Part shown: positions 15,300 to 24,205 of the stretch, piece after piece
Numbering within the stretch: position 1 is the first letter of the stretch
How the letters are laid out: each line of letters opens with the position of its first letter
Source: Sphingobacterium thalpophilum
GTDB taxonomy: Bacteria; Bacteroidota; Bacteroidia; Sphingobacteriales; Sphingobacteriaceae
DNA: 64,000 nucleotides
Assembly (NCBI RefSeq): GCF_901482695.1
Contig: NZ_LR590484.1
Span: 5,270,001 to 5,334,000 of the forward strand
Direction of reading: 5' to 3'
The notes under the pieces: generated by a model
Told to the model about the DNA's origin: nothing
The model's input: the letters and a program-made list of their open reading frames with translations, nothing else
The model's database searches: none
Position numbers and translations under genes: made by a program

Positions 15300-18200
15300 C
15301 CACTAATTCAATTTCGGCAGAAAGATTAATACTGGGCTGATTTTGTCCATGGCTAAATCTGATACTTGTATCGTAGGTATTTACACACACATAAAAGACC
15401 AAATATACGCCTGTATCCGCCTCAGTCTCAAAGTTTTGGTAACTCGAGGACCGATATGTATTATTACAATCACGGTAGTTGACATATAGATTCAAGTTTT
15501 GGAGATCCATCCGATGAATTGTCACTTTATAGCGCTTACAGCTAACACACCGGCCATTGGCATTTGCATATTGCTGTCCATATTGATTTACCTCCGTCAT
15601 TGCCTTGTTATTAGCATCTCCTTTACTTATAGTTGAATTATACTTGCCTGCTGGCACAGTGTACGTGACAAGAGTGCCGTCACCAGTAACACAGTCATTC
15701 TTACGGATTTCCTCGGTTAATTGATCGTTGTAGTAAACACTTTTATTTGTACCATAATTTTGTTGATACTCGTTTGTCTTATATGGAGCTCTGCCAAACT
15801 GCTCCTTGTAAGTTCTTATCAGACGTCCCACCGCGTCATATTCGAATCGTGTAAATAGATTGAGATGATCCAAAATATAAGTTAGTTCGCCCGAAAAATT
15901 ATCATACACATATGCTGTTGCGCTAGCATTCTTCGGATGAAAACGAAAATCATCAACGAAGCTAGCCGCAGCTCCGTCATTTTTAACATACACCTTGAGT
16001 TGTGTTCCGGATGTTACCGGAATCTCCAAATTAACTAAGCTCCAATCACCCGCTTTCCTTGTACTTTGAGCTGAATTGAACAATGACGCTTTTACTATAC
16101 CATCTATGTCATAATAAAGACTTACCTTGCTGTTAGCACTATTTTTGACCCAGACACTTGCTTGATAAGTCCTACCTATTGTAAGTGCAGAGATTGGAAC
16201 TGTATATTCGAATCCATTAAGCCCTGCTGGCACCGAAAGGCTTTTACGTCCTGTATGGAAAGCAGCAGTGGACACTGTACTTGCCCCTCTAGTCACCTCA
16301 CCAGTCACTCCGGCTCCTACCACTAGCTCATCTTCTGCACCACTGAATGCAATCTCTTTGTACTTACTGAAATTTGCTCCGGCTACGATCTTACTATTAT
16401 TGTAGCCATATCGGTTCGCCGAATAATTATTGTTTCGATCATAATCTTCTAGCCCTTTTGAAAAGACATTATATAAATTAATAGTATTAACAGGCTTCCA
16501 GTTACTATTTATCTGTCCTGAAGGCATAATTCCAGAATTTGCATACTCATCGGGTATTTCCAATATATCTTCACGCTGTTTACGCCAGATATGACCATAG
16601 GTGGTAGTATTTTGCTTTACTAACGTTCCTTCCGGCGTAAGCACATCAACACCCTTGCTCCAGATGGTTCGGCTACCACTGATGGCTCCGATCTTGTTAT
16701 TAAATGCATCTACCTTATAATTCACCTGACTAGAAACCTGAGTTAACATATTTTTATAACTGCTGTTCGTAAGTTTACTTCCCATTTCTGCATAATCTTT
16801 ATAAGCAAACCTCGTTTCAGCCATAAAGCGGTTACCATAAGAGTCTTTAGTCAGCACTTGATTCGGTTGGCCATTAAAGAAATCAAACGCGACATTTTGT
16901 TTAGTTTCAGAAGAACGATTGATATGGTCGATCGTTGTAGATGAAAGCATCAGGGAAGGGTATTGTTCACGAGCTGCCATCACGATATTTACCTTTGCCT
17001 GGTCTCCTTTTCTATAAAAAGCTCTAACTTCCCCGAACCTTTCGACAATCAGCCCCTGGTTAGCAAATTGGGAAAGCTTATCTCGGTATTCACTTCGAAT
17101 GATTCCGTCCGAATTTATTTCATCCCATAAATACTTATTATAGACTTCCTTTATGAGCCTTCCAGAATTATCATAGGTATATACAGCTAATAAATCGCCA
17201 ACATTAGCCGTCAGGTCCGATATCAGCAGGTTAATTCCCCTTACATTATATTTACTAAAATCAGTGTCTTGAAATACTACCCTATTGATCATTTTTTTAT
17301 CAAGAGCGCGGTAATAATTTTCAGTATAACCTTCTAGCTGAGTATCTCCATTGGGTTGTATTACTTGGTTTTGTATCCAGACATTCCAGTACATCACTCC
17401 CGGGGCAGGGATCTCACGCGCATATTTCAATACTGTATTGAGATTCTTGTTGAGAAAGCGCTTAAAACTCTTCTTAACCTCGTTATCTACACCGAGTAAT
17501 TTCTCGAATTCTACTCCATATGGAACGTAAGATGTAATACCAGTAGAAACATTACCGTCCGGCGAATTATCTCTATTCCAATAATTGTATTTCGTTTGAT
17601 ACATGACGCCGGTCAAAAGTTTATTTTTAATGGTCTTAATCCTTACACCCCCGCCGAACATTCTCAAGAGATCCTGTCGTAACCTAATATTCCCTCCATG
17701 AAAGCTTCTATTAATCGTTGTATTAAACAACAACCTAATTCGGCCGTCTGAGGTCCAGCCATTAAATTTGCATGACCTGGCGTAAATCTCAGGATGGTAT
17801 TCAGAATTGTTAAGGTCCTCCCTAAAAACACCATCAATTTTTTCTCCCAAGCTATAGTGCTGCTCAAACTCTTCTTTTGACATAGGAAGCGCCACACTAA
17901 TTTCATTGGCGCTTATAAAGAGCCAATTCTCAATAGGATAACTTAACGGACGATCAAATATAGTCTGTCCATATTCGTTACTTTCATATTCCAATTCTAT
18001 ATTACTTCCAGTAGGTGAACTTATAGTCCGAAGATTCCATGCATCCGTACCTTGCGCAGAAATATTGGTCGTTCTGCGGCCAAAGTCCTTGTTAATATCC
18101 AAATATGACTTATCTACATCACCTTTATAATATCCCCAAATATCGTGACATTCTCTACAATAATCCGGATTTTTAGTGATCCGTAGATGCTTACTTAATC

Positions 18201-20763
18201 CAACACTATCTAACGCGTTTCCATTTGTCAGTGTCACAAGTTTTTGGCCATTTTCCGTCGTCTCAATTTTACTGATCATTCCGTAATACTTAGAGACAGA
18301 ATTTGCCCCTTCTAACATCATTCCTAGCTGTAAGGGTTCACTTGTTATAATTTTATTTGATGCATTTACCGATGCTAAAAAAGTCTTATTTGAAATTTGA
18401 TAGGAAAACTGTGTTGGGGGAATAAGGTCCACTCCACCTTTTCCACGGAAATGAACACCATCTAATGTCAGCTTTCCAAATTTCACATTCGGACTTTTAA
18501 TGTTAAAGCTGTTGAGGGTATTTTTGCTAAGATCGTAGCTATATCCAAAATCAATAATTCTTATAGACCTAGATTCTATATTTTGTCGCCCTACCTTCTC
18601 TATGTCAGAAACGTCTATTACGTTTGTATATAAATCGTTAATGCGCCCGTTGTTAGCTGACTGGCTATTTTCAGAAACGGAACTTACATCACTATTATTT
18701 AATAAATATATTCTATTTAACCTTAGAGATTGTCCCGACTTTTCGTTAAAGCCCCCGCTTGTATTTTTTTTATCTAAAGATCCCGGAGATCCTCCTTTAC
18801 CGTCTAATCGAACTTCTTTCTCAAATATAGCCGTGTGTGTACGTGTTCTGATTCGGTTTATATAGTACAGTTCCTTTTGTCCAGAAGTGTACATATAATA
18901 ATTCTGGTCAAGGTCCTCATCTGTTCCGTCGGCTGGCGTGCGCCAAACATAATCACCTGTCCATTTACCATAGTCTATAGCTGCCCAATAGCCCCAATCT
19001 CCTGTGTCTACCAAACCATTTCCATTACGATCTACGTAGTCAGTCCCAGTTACTGCAGTCAAAAGCCAGGTGTATGCATATGGTTCGGTTCTATTGGTTT
19101 CACTATAACGATAGCCACCTTTATTCGTATAGTTAAATGAATACTCGTTGTAAGAATATACTGGTAATGCGTAATGATAGGTTACTCCTGATTCATTTGT
19201 TATCATAAATCCGCCAACCTGACTTCCTCCCTTTGTTACCGCAACAGCACCGATTGTGCTGCCATTTGTCAGCCTGGCAAATCCTTTAGTAACATTACCC
19301 ACATCGATGAAGCCCTTAGCCCGAGCCGTTCCGTTTCTTATCTCATCATTGGTAAAGTATTTGATAAATTTAGATGATACTAACTCGTTTCCAATTCTAT
19401 TGTCCGGTTGCCCTCCCGTACTAAATGGTAGAACTTTGGTATCTGAAGGCGACCCAGATTGATTAATTACGTCATCAAGCCCTTGATCATACGAATTAGA
19501 GAAATCATTAACAAACCGGAAACCGACTCCAGCTTTATGTAACGAACTAACAGCGCTAGGATAACTAAAACTCTTATCGTAACCGGAATTTTGTATACTC
19601 AACGTTCTTTGATAAAGGAATGGACGAATTTGCCCCCCTATACCTTGGCCACTTACAGTGTAATTATCGTATTCAGGAAATGTACCTCCAACAAATTCAT
19701 GATCATCAGCATTATCAACTACATTCATATTATCGGGCATCAAACGATAATTATCAAAATTACGGTTATCCCAATACGATGTAGGAGTATTTGCAGCTAA
19801 GACAGGTGTATATAGACTTCCATTCGATGCTACTTCAACCGTTTCATCAATCCAATAACGTGTGTTTCTGAACGATGCTCCAATACTAAATGCTCCAAAT
19901 GGAATGTTGAAACCAAAACCAGAACTACTAGTACTTATCTTTCCGCTATTCTTATTGAAAACCGATCCGGTAACGCCCATCGCGGACAAACTAGGTTTAT
20001 TCGAAGAGCTGCTCATTGATCCGGACACTAAGCTCGTACCGGCTTTTCCGCCATCGCTCTTAACCAAGGAAGCCCCTGTACCCACGCTAATACTTTCAAA
20101 ATTTGTAGAGAGCCCTATACTTGCCACGCCATTAAGCCCTCTGGCAACCTCATATCCCGATGACACACTTATTCCTGTGTATCCGCCACGATATGGGCCT
20201 ATACCGACATCTATTCCAATATTTGCTGGGGAGCCAGGCACCCGAATTCCATAGCCGATACTTGCCCCTACTCCAAAGCCTTGATAAGTATCCGAAGCAA
20301 ACACTAAACCTACATTGACAGCGCTAGCGAAGCCGACTTCTATACCATATTCTCTTCTTGAACCGCCGGCCCAGTAATCTCTTCGTTTTAAAGAAACTTC
20401 ATTAAAATCATCAGGGATACCGGAGACATTACGATTTATCGCGCCAGCATTCAACGACCATCCCAACCCAACCCAGGACGCTTCAACATCTGGACGAATT
20501 CCCGCATGATAAGAGAGAGAAAGCGGATAACCTCCTTCAGGCCCCGGGACTTCCATTAAAGGAAGATTATACGTGAAGCTGCCAGTTAATGGGTTTACCA
20601 TATCGGTAGTGTCAACTGGTTCAAAACTCGTTGCTTCGGGCGCAGTTGGTCCGGCTGTCAATGCTAAGGCTGCCATTGGACTTACTAATTCGAAAAGAAA
20701 TATGCTTCCCCATAAAGCTGCAATCTTCTTCGTATGTCTATTTAATAATTGGATAAAAATCAT
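15286..20763 (-). CDS. Large secreted YD-repeat/RHS-like surface protein
   Basis: 1825 residues from ATG 20763. It has an N-terminal signal anchor or signal peptide, then the VGLGWSLNAGAINRNVSGIP motif that opens many Bacteroidota RHS partner proteins (SpvB/TcB-like shell). Glycine- and serine-rich strands follow to about residue 300, then a long beta-rich body. Near residues 1470-1600 is a jelly-roll carbohydrate-binding-like segment (TYQASVWVKNSANSKVSLYY), then one YD repeat (FTRFEYDAVGRLIRTYKEQF), then a DUF5977-like domain (GTLVTYTVPAGKYNSTIS...GQQYANANGRC). It has no toxin tip. It probably forms the other part of the RHS shell or a surface platform with the next gene, with which it overlaps by 14 bp. 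Confidence 0.85.
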   Translation of the reverse strand: MIFIQLLNRHTKKIAALWGSIFLFELVSPMAALALTAGPTAPEATSFEPVDTTDMVNPLTGSFTYNLPLMEVPGPEGGYPLSLSYHAGIRPDVEASWVGLGWSLNAGAINRNVSGIPDDFNEVSLKRRDYWAGGSRREYGIEVGFASAVNVGLVFASDTYQGFGVGASIGYGIRVPGSPANIGIDVGIGPYRGGYTGISVSSGYEVARGLNGVASIGLSTNFESISVGTGASLVKSDGGKAGTSLVSGSMSSSSNKPSLSAMGVTGSVFNKNSGKISTSSSGFGFNIPFGAFSIGASFRNTRYWIDETVEVASNGSLYTPVLAANTPTSYWDNRNFDNYRLMPDNMNVVDNADDHEFVGGTFPEYDNYTVSGQGIGGQIRPFLYQRTLSIQNSGYDKSFSYPSAVSSLHKAGVGFRFVNDFSNSYDQGLDDVINQSGSPSDTKVLPFSTGGQPDNRIGNELVSSKFIKYFTNDEIRNGTARAKGFIDVGNVTKGFARLTNGSTIGAVAVTKGGSQVGGFMITNESGVTYHYALPVYSYNEYSFNYTNKGGYRYSETNRTEPYAYTWLLTAVTGTDYVDRNGNGLVDTGDWGYWAAIDYGKWTGDYVWRTPADGTDEDLDQNYYMYTSGQKELYYINRIRTRTHTAIFEKEVRLDGKGGSPGSLDKKNTSGGFNEKSGQSLRLNRIYLLNNSDVSSVSENSQSANNGRINDLYTNVIDVSDIEKVGRQNIESRSIRIIDFGYSYDLSKNTLNSFNIKSPNVKFGKLTLDGVHFRGKGGVDLIPPTQFSYQISNKTFLASVNASNKIITSEPLQLGMMLEGANSVSKYYGMISKIETTENGQKLVTLTNGNALDSVGLSKHLRITKNPDYCRECHDIWGYYKGDVDKSYLDINKDFGRRTTNISAQGTDAWNLRTISSPTGSNIELEYESNEYGQTIFDRPLSYPIENWLFISANEISVALPMSKEEFEQHYSLGEKIDGVFREDLNNSEYHPEIYARSCKFNGWTSDGRIRLLFNTTINRSFHGGNIRLRQDLLRMFGGGVRIKTIKNKLLTGVMYQTKYNYWNRDNSPDGNVSTGITSYVPYGVEFEKLLGVDNEVKKSFKRFLNKNLNTVLKYAREIPAPGVMYWNVWIQNQVIQPNGDTQLEGYTENYYRALDKKMINRVVFQDTDFSKYNVRGINLLISDLTANVGDLLAVYTYDNSGRLIKEVYNKYLWDEINSDGIIRSEYRDKLSQFANQGLIVERFGEVRAFYRKGDQAKVNIVMAAREQYPSLMLSSTTIDHINRSSETKQNVAFDFFNGQPNQVLTKDSYGNRFMAETRFAYKDYAEMGSKLTNSSYKNMLTQVSSQVNYKVDAFNNKIGAISGSRTIWSKGVDVLTPEGTLVKQNTTTYGHIWRKQREDILEIPDEYANSGIMPSGQINSNWKPVNTINLYNVFSKGLEDYDRNNNYSANRYGYNNSKIVAGANFSKYKEIAFSGAEDELVVGAGVTGEVTRGASTVSTAAFHTGRKSLSVPAGLNGFEYTVPISALTIGRTYQASVWVKNSANSKVSLYYDIDGIVKASLFNSAQSTRKAGDWSLVNLEIPVTSGTQLKVYVKNDGAAASFVDDFRFHPKNASATAYVYDNFSGELTYILDHLNLFTRFEYDAVGRLIRTYKEQFGRAPYKTNEYQQNYGTNKSVYYNDQLTEEIRKNDCVTGDGTLVTYTVPAGKYNSTISKGDANNKAMTEVNQYGQQYANANGRCVSCKRYKVTIHRMDLQNLNLYVNYRDCNNTYRSSSYQNFETEADTGVYLVFYVCVNTYDTSIRFSHGQNQPSINLSAEIELVGDCN

Positions 20764-20775
20764 TGTTGTTTAAAA

Positions 20776-21351
20776 TTATAATTGCTCGATAATAGGAGAG
20801 TAATTAAACTTGTTCAAATCTACGGAAAGGTCTATTTGTCCTAAATTAAGCCCAAACTCTTTAATCACAAGACTGAGACTTTTGTAGGAAGACAGGTCAT
20901 CGTTGAATACTACAACTAGCTCATTAGCTTTACCTAGGTTATAAGTAGGCTGATAAGTGACCATACTAGCACCATATTCTTTTCCCGAATCGGTACGAAG
21001 AAAAATATATTGGTCCATACCAAAAGAGAAAAGCTGAACATAGCTACCGTACTCTTCGAGTGGAAGTTGTGCAAGCAACTCACGCCCTTTATGAGATAAC
21101 TGGATACTAAAATATTTTTGTCTCCCGGGCTTATTGGTTCGCCGTACAAGACATGCCGGTAAAATCTGCATTCTAATCTCTACACCATTTCCCAATAACG
21201 TATCTTTTACGAAACCATGCTTAACTTCGGAAACATATTGAAGTCCCTCATCAATAGTTGTAAATTTTCTGGGATCATTATTTCCGCACCCTATAACTGT
21301 TAACCACAACAGTAAGATCGATAATAGACGCGTCATAAAACTATTTTTCAT
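20776..21351 (-). CDS. Lipoprotein, first gene of the RHS operon
   Basis: Start placed at ATG 21351 (MKNSFMTRLLSILLLW), which puts a signal sequence at the very N-terminus; an earlier start at 21426 would bury it. Lipobox VIGC is followed by GNNDPRK. The mature protein is about 170 residues, beta-rich, with no family recognised. It ends 12 bp before the 1825-residue protein, so it is probably the first gene of the operon. It may assist surface display or assembly of the RHS proteins, which is inference. Confidence 0.7.
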   Translation of the reverse strand: MKNSFMTRLLSILLLWLTVIGCGNNDPRKFTTIDEGLQYVSEVKHGFVKDTLLGNGVEIRMQILPACLVRRTNKPGRQKYFSIQLSHKGRELLAQLPLEEYGSYVQLFSFGMDQYIFLRTDSGKEYGASMVTYQPTYNLGKANELVVVFNDDLSSYKSLSLVIKEFGLNLGQIDLSVDLNKFNYSPIIEQL

Positions 21352-21472
21352 TGATTTGTTTAAGGACATCGTCCGTGACATTTGTTCCATCTGCTGCATA
21401 AGCAATGGTACCGGAAGGATTAGCAATAAAAATAAATTTATAATGATAGCTTATAATCTTACTCCTTAACAC
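21341..21472 (-). pseudogene. C-terminal fragment resembling OmpH/Skp or a thioredoxin-like secreted protein
   Basis: A minus-strand frame from a possible GTG 21472 to TAG 21341 reads FIFIANPSGTIAYAADGTNV followed by TDDVLKQINEK. This looks like the last 35 residues of Skp/OmpH-type periplasmic proteins (ANPxGTIAYAxxxxDVTDxV). No N-terminal part is present. It is a displaced gene end at the upstream edge of the RHS operon and overlaps the lipoprotein start by 11 bp. The family assignment is tentative. Confidence 0.4.
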
Positions 21473-21567
21473 GATGACACGTCGGAATAATCATTCCAGC
21501 CCAAATGTGAAAAAATAAACTCTATTGCACCTGTTTTTTGAAAATACCTGCTTTAGTATTCCATCAT

Positions 21568-21978
21568 TTAAACTGCCTTCCTAGGACTTACAAAGTGCAT
21601 TTTTTCCAAAAATCTTCCCCATGGTATAACCGAAATAAGTAAAAGAAATAAGAAAAAAAACACCCTGAGCTTTGCCGTCGCTAGCCTATCCTTTTTATAA
21701 AAAAAATCATGCGCTTCGTTATATACTAAATTGATATGAGAACCAACAGGATATTTTAAGCATTCTTCATTTGCCATTCTAACAGAATATAGCTTGCCTT
21801 TATATTTGACATTGATTGATGAGCTTCCTTTTGAACTTCGACAATATTGCTCTTCAACCAGAAAGCTCCCGGCAACGCTACTCTCCATTTTAACGTCTTC
21901 CCTATAAAAATATATATTATAGACTACGCCAATAGCAAGTGCGCCTATTAAGAATATTCTCATTTTTTTTGTATTCAT
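21568..21978 (-). CDS. Membrane protein, candidate immunity protein
   Basis: 136 residues from ATG 21978. Two hydrophobic segments are clear: residues about 8-25 (IFLIGALAIGVVYNIYFY) and about 105-122 (FFFLFLLLISVIPWG). Between them is a beta-type domain with two cysteines (YCRSSKGSS, NEECLKYPVG) that would face the periplasm. Small two-helix membrane proteins of this kind are common next to toxins that act on or from the membrane. No family recognised. It lies alone between other orphan immunity genes. Confidence 0.6.
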   Translation of the reverse strand: MNTKKMRIFLIGALAIGVVYNIYFYREDVKMESSVAGSFLVEEQYCRSSKGSSSINVKYKGKLYSVRMANEECLKYPVGSHINLVYNEAHDFFYKKDRLATAKLRVFFFLFLLLISVIPWGRFLEKMHFVSPRKAV

Positions 21979-22164
21979 ACAAATTATCTTTCAAATCCTG
22001 TAATTTGGAGAGTCCCGACTTCGATGTTATGCAATGTTTCCGCTACCACGATGTAGAAGGATCGGCCGTATGGTATTGTTGATTCATAATCAACTTAGGC
22101 AAACAGCAGCCTGAAAAGAGTAATATCGTTAATTCTTATTATACAGATTGACTGATATTACATT

Positions 22165-22500
22165 CTAAGATTCTAAATACACTTTTGGTTCTTTCGACGT
22201 TAAAACACTGATTAATCCGTCAGCATGTAAAATGATAAAATGTGAAATGTCTTCCCTACTAATAATATTGTAGCTATTTTTTGCTACCCAGTTAATAAGG
22301 TCAGATTCTCCCACGGAAAACAACGAGCAATTATTTCCCATAATACCGTAATCATCAATCATTTTTAAAGAACTGTTTTCATTTTGGCTTTGATAATAGA
22401 GTGCATGAAACCCAAAATCGACGACAAGTTTAGATTCAAATTTCTCTATTTCAAAACTGATCTGAAGTCCATTCTCTTGATCATATAATAGATTTATCAA
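22165..22500 (-). CDS. Hypothetical protein, candidate immunity protein
   Basis: 111 residues counted from TTG 22500. The same frame is open upstream to about 22553 and reads KWCPVEKIDGALYL, without an ATG, so the true start may be lost or non-standard. The protein is soluble and beta-rich (GLQISFEIEKFESKLVVDFG). No family recognised. The stretch 22554-22689 holds only a short coding-like remnant ending SIIKFRYEK. It belongs to the orphan array by strand and base composition. Confidence 0.5.
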   Translation of the reverse strand: MINLLYDQENGLQISFEIEKFESKLVVDFGFHALYYQSQNENSSLKMIDDYGIMGNNCSLFSVGESDLINWVAKNSYNIISREDISHFIILHADGLISVLTSKEPKVYLES

Positions 22501-22689
22501 ATAAAGAGCTCCATCAATCTTTTCAACAGGACACCATTTTCTTAACTTATATTATTATTTTTCATATCTGAATTTTATTATTGAGCCATCTGAATTTTTT
22601 ATCTCCAAAGATGCAGGCCATACTCAAATAAACAACAATGCCCAATCCGATAAAGATTAGGCGCAGTTGCATTAAGTCAACATTCTCTT

Positions 22690-23157
22690 TTAGGCTTCTC
22701 CGTTAACACGAAGATCATAGACTACCTTTTTGTCAATATTAACTTTGATGTTCCAATAGTGGCTACATCCATCCAAGACAGTTTCAATATCTTCAGAGAG
22801 CCTTTTTTTATCTGCGCCCGATTTCCACACAGAGTTTATCCAAAGAACTTTATCGTTATTTTCATTTATGATTCCAACATACTGCCTAATATACTTTTTG
22901 AGATTCTTATGAATAGCCGGACAACCTTTACCACCTTGATTAATCAATGGAATATTTATCGTTTTTAGATTTCCTTTTAATAGTCTTTCTGCTGCATTGA
23001 TATCTCTTTCATCTGGACGATATCGCTGTCCTTTGATATCTATAAACACAAGATGGTCACTAGAAAAGCTATATCCCTCAAATCCCTTGCCTTTTATAAA
23101 ATACGATGGAGGGGAAAGGAAGCTTGTCAGCAAAAGCACAGATAATAATATTTTCAT
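22690..23157 (-). CDS. Secreted or periplasmic hypothetical protein, candidate immunity protein
   Basis: 155 residues from ATG 23157, with an N-terminal signal peptide (KILLSVLLLTSFLSPPS). The mature part includes KGQRYRPDERDINAAERLL, a single GKGCPAIHK and a late DGCSHYWNIKVNIDKKVVYD region, so there are two cysteines that could form a disulphide. It directly follows a toxin-tip remnant (stop 23174). An exported immunity protein would match a toxin acting in the periplasm. No family recognised. Confidence 0.6.
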   Translation of the reverse strand: MKILLSVLLLTSFLSPPSYFIKGKGFEGYSFSSDHLVFIDIKGQRYRPDERDINAAERLLKGNLKTINIPLINQGGKGCPAIHKNLKKYIRQYVGIINENNDKVLWINSVWKSGADKKRLSEDIETVLDGCSHYWNIKVNIDKKVVYDLRVNGEA

Positions 23158-23173
23158 AACATAATGTTTAACA

Positions 23174-23290
23174 TTAACGAACTTGATAGTTTACTGGACG
23201 ACCATTATTCGCAGAGCTTTCCAACCCACTCAATAATGAAGCTCCTTCTTGTGTTGAATTAATTGAGTCCAAAGCATTGACTGTCTGTTA
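23174..23290 (-). pseudogene. Toxin-tip remnant
   Basis: The minus strand encodes NALDSINSTQEGASLLSGLE followed by SSANNGRPVNYQVR, ending at TAA 23176-23174, 16 bp before the ATG of the 22690-23157 gene. It is the end of a tip with no core; upstream it is interrupted by an IS256-end relic. The STxEGAxLLxxLExS pattern occurs in peptidase-like toxin tips, but this is too short to be sure. Confidence 0.45.
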
Positions 23291-23327
23291 AAGTCCTTTA
23301 GAACCTCGCATTTTTATAACTTACAAT
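23290..23327 (-). mobile_element. Relic of an IS256 left end
   Basis: On the minus strand this reads gtaagttataaaaatgcg then aggttctaaaggactt. The left end of the complete IS256 copy reads gtaagttataaaaatgcg then gagttggaaaggactt. About 35 bp match with few differences. No transposase remains beside it. It shows that a related element once lay here and was removed, or that a transposition left part of an end behind. Confidence 0.6.
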
Positions 23328-23351
23328 AGTGTCTTATTTTTAGTAGTCAAT

Positions 23352-23795
23352 TTAATTATCATATTCAACTCCCTGTATTTTTTCGAAGATATTCCCAATG
23401 AAACTATCATCTTTACTACAGACTAACCAATAGGATGAATCGACCAGCTCAATTACGTATTCACAATTTTCATACATCAACTTATCACCCTCATATTTTC
23501 TGATATTTTCAATATTACTGTCACCAATCACTAAAAGTTCAATTGCTTGATCAATTTTAGAAGACAAGTTAAATATTCTATCCAAAGAGATTACTTTGCC
23601 ACGCTTTGATTTGTTGATTTCTTCTTCAAATTTAACAATATCACAATCCACCTCTTGGACTGTTGTCACGTATACCCATAACACCCCCCAAAAAACTTCA
23701 TTCTCTTTTGTCTCAAAACAGTTCAATATATCTTCAAGTCGCACAGACAGAATAGGACTATCGTCCCCATGTATTATAATTTTCCTCATCTTCAC
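23352..23795 (-). CDS. Hypothetical protein, candidate immunity to the toxin-24-like tip
   Basis: 147 residues from GTG 23795, which overlaps the toxin stop codon by 4 bp (GTGA); ATG 23789 is an alternative start. Soluble and acidic: FETKENEVFWGVLWVYVTTV in the first third and CEYVIELVDSSYWLVCSKDD near the end. No family recognised. The overlap with the tip frame is the classic toxin-immunity arrangement, so the role is well supported by context though not by homology. Confidence 0.65.
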   Translation of the reverse strand: MKMRKIIIHGDDSPILSVRLEDILNCFETKENEVFWGVLWVYVTTVQEVDCDIVKFEEEINKSKRGKVISLDRIFNLSSKIDQAIELLVIGDSNIENIRKYEGDKLMYENCEYVIELVDSSYWLVCSKDDSFIGNIFEKIQGVEYDN

Positions 23796-24205
23796 TTATT
23801 TAAGCCATTTATCCAATCTGTATATGTTAAGGGTGCAGGAGTTTTATCTCTTTGAAGCGTACCTCCGGTCTTACTAGGCTTATACACATGTTCATGTGGA
23901 TTATGCGGATGTGTATCTGGTCTACCATGATCGGTAAAGTCAATATCTTTTACAGGATTACCATCTTTGTCAAACTCTCGTACTTGTTTATAATCTCCAT
24001 TTCTACCTTCTTTTTTCCCAATTTGAGAATGAGGCCCCGCATCTTGTGCCTCTGGATCCCGTACAGGAAGCCCGTTTTTATCTCGTGGCAGTTTTCTATC
24101 AGTTGGATTACTTTTAGTTCCTTCACTTAAAACAACAGAACTTGGCTCTGGGGCACTGTTTTCCATAAGATTCTCTACCAAAGCAACCGTACCTCCTACA
24201 ACCAC
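23792..24205 (-). CDS. RHS toxin tip, toxin-24-like, out of frame with its core
   Basis: The frame encodes a membrane-like glycine/valine stretch, then PHSQIGKKEGRNGDYKQVRE, VKDIDFTDHGRPDTHP and NPHEHVYKPSKTGGTLQRD, ending TYTDWINGLNK. The DIDFTDHGRPxxHPxPHxH block is characteristic of a polymorphic toxin domain I recall as Bacterial toxin 24; the histidines are the likely catalytic group. The listed ATG at 24205 is internal. The natural protein would be a fusion to the RHS core at 24294-25604, from which it is separated by a one-base shift in the G9 tract. Immunity gene 23352 overlaps its end by 4 bp. Confidence 0.7.
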   Translation of the reverse strand: MVVGGTVALVENLMENSAPEPSSVVLSEGTKSNPTDRKLPRDKNGLPVRDPEAQDAGPHSQIGKKEGRNGDYKQVREFDKDGNPVKDIDFTDHGRPDTHPHNPHEHVYKPSKTGGTLQRDKTPAPLTYTDWINGLNK

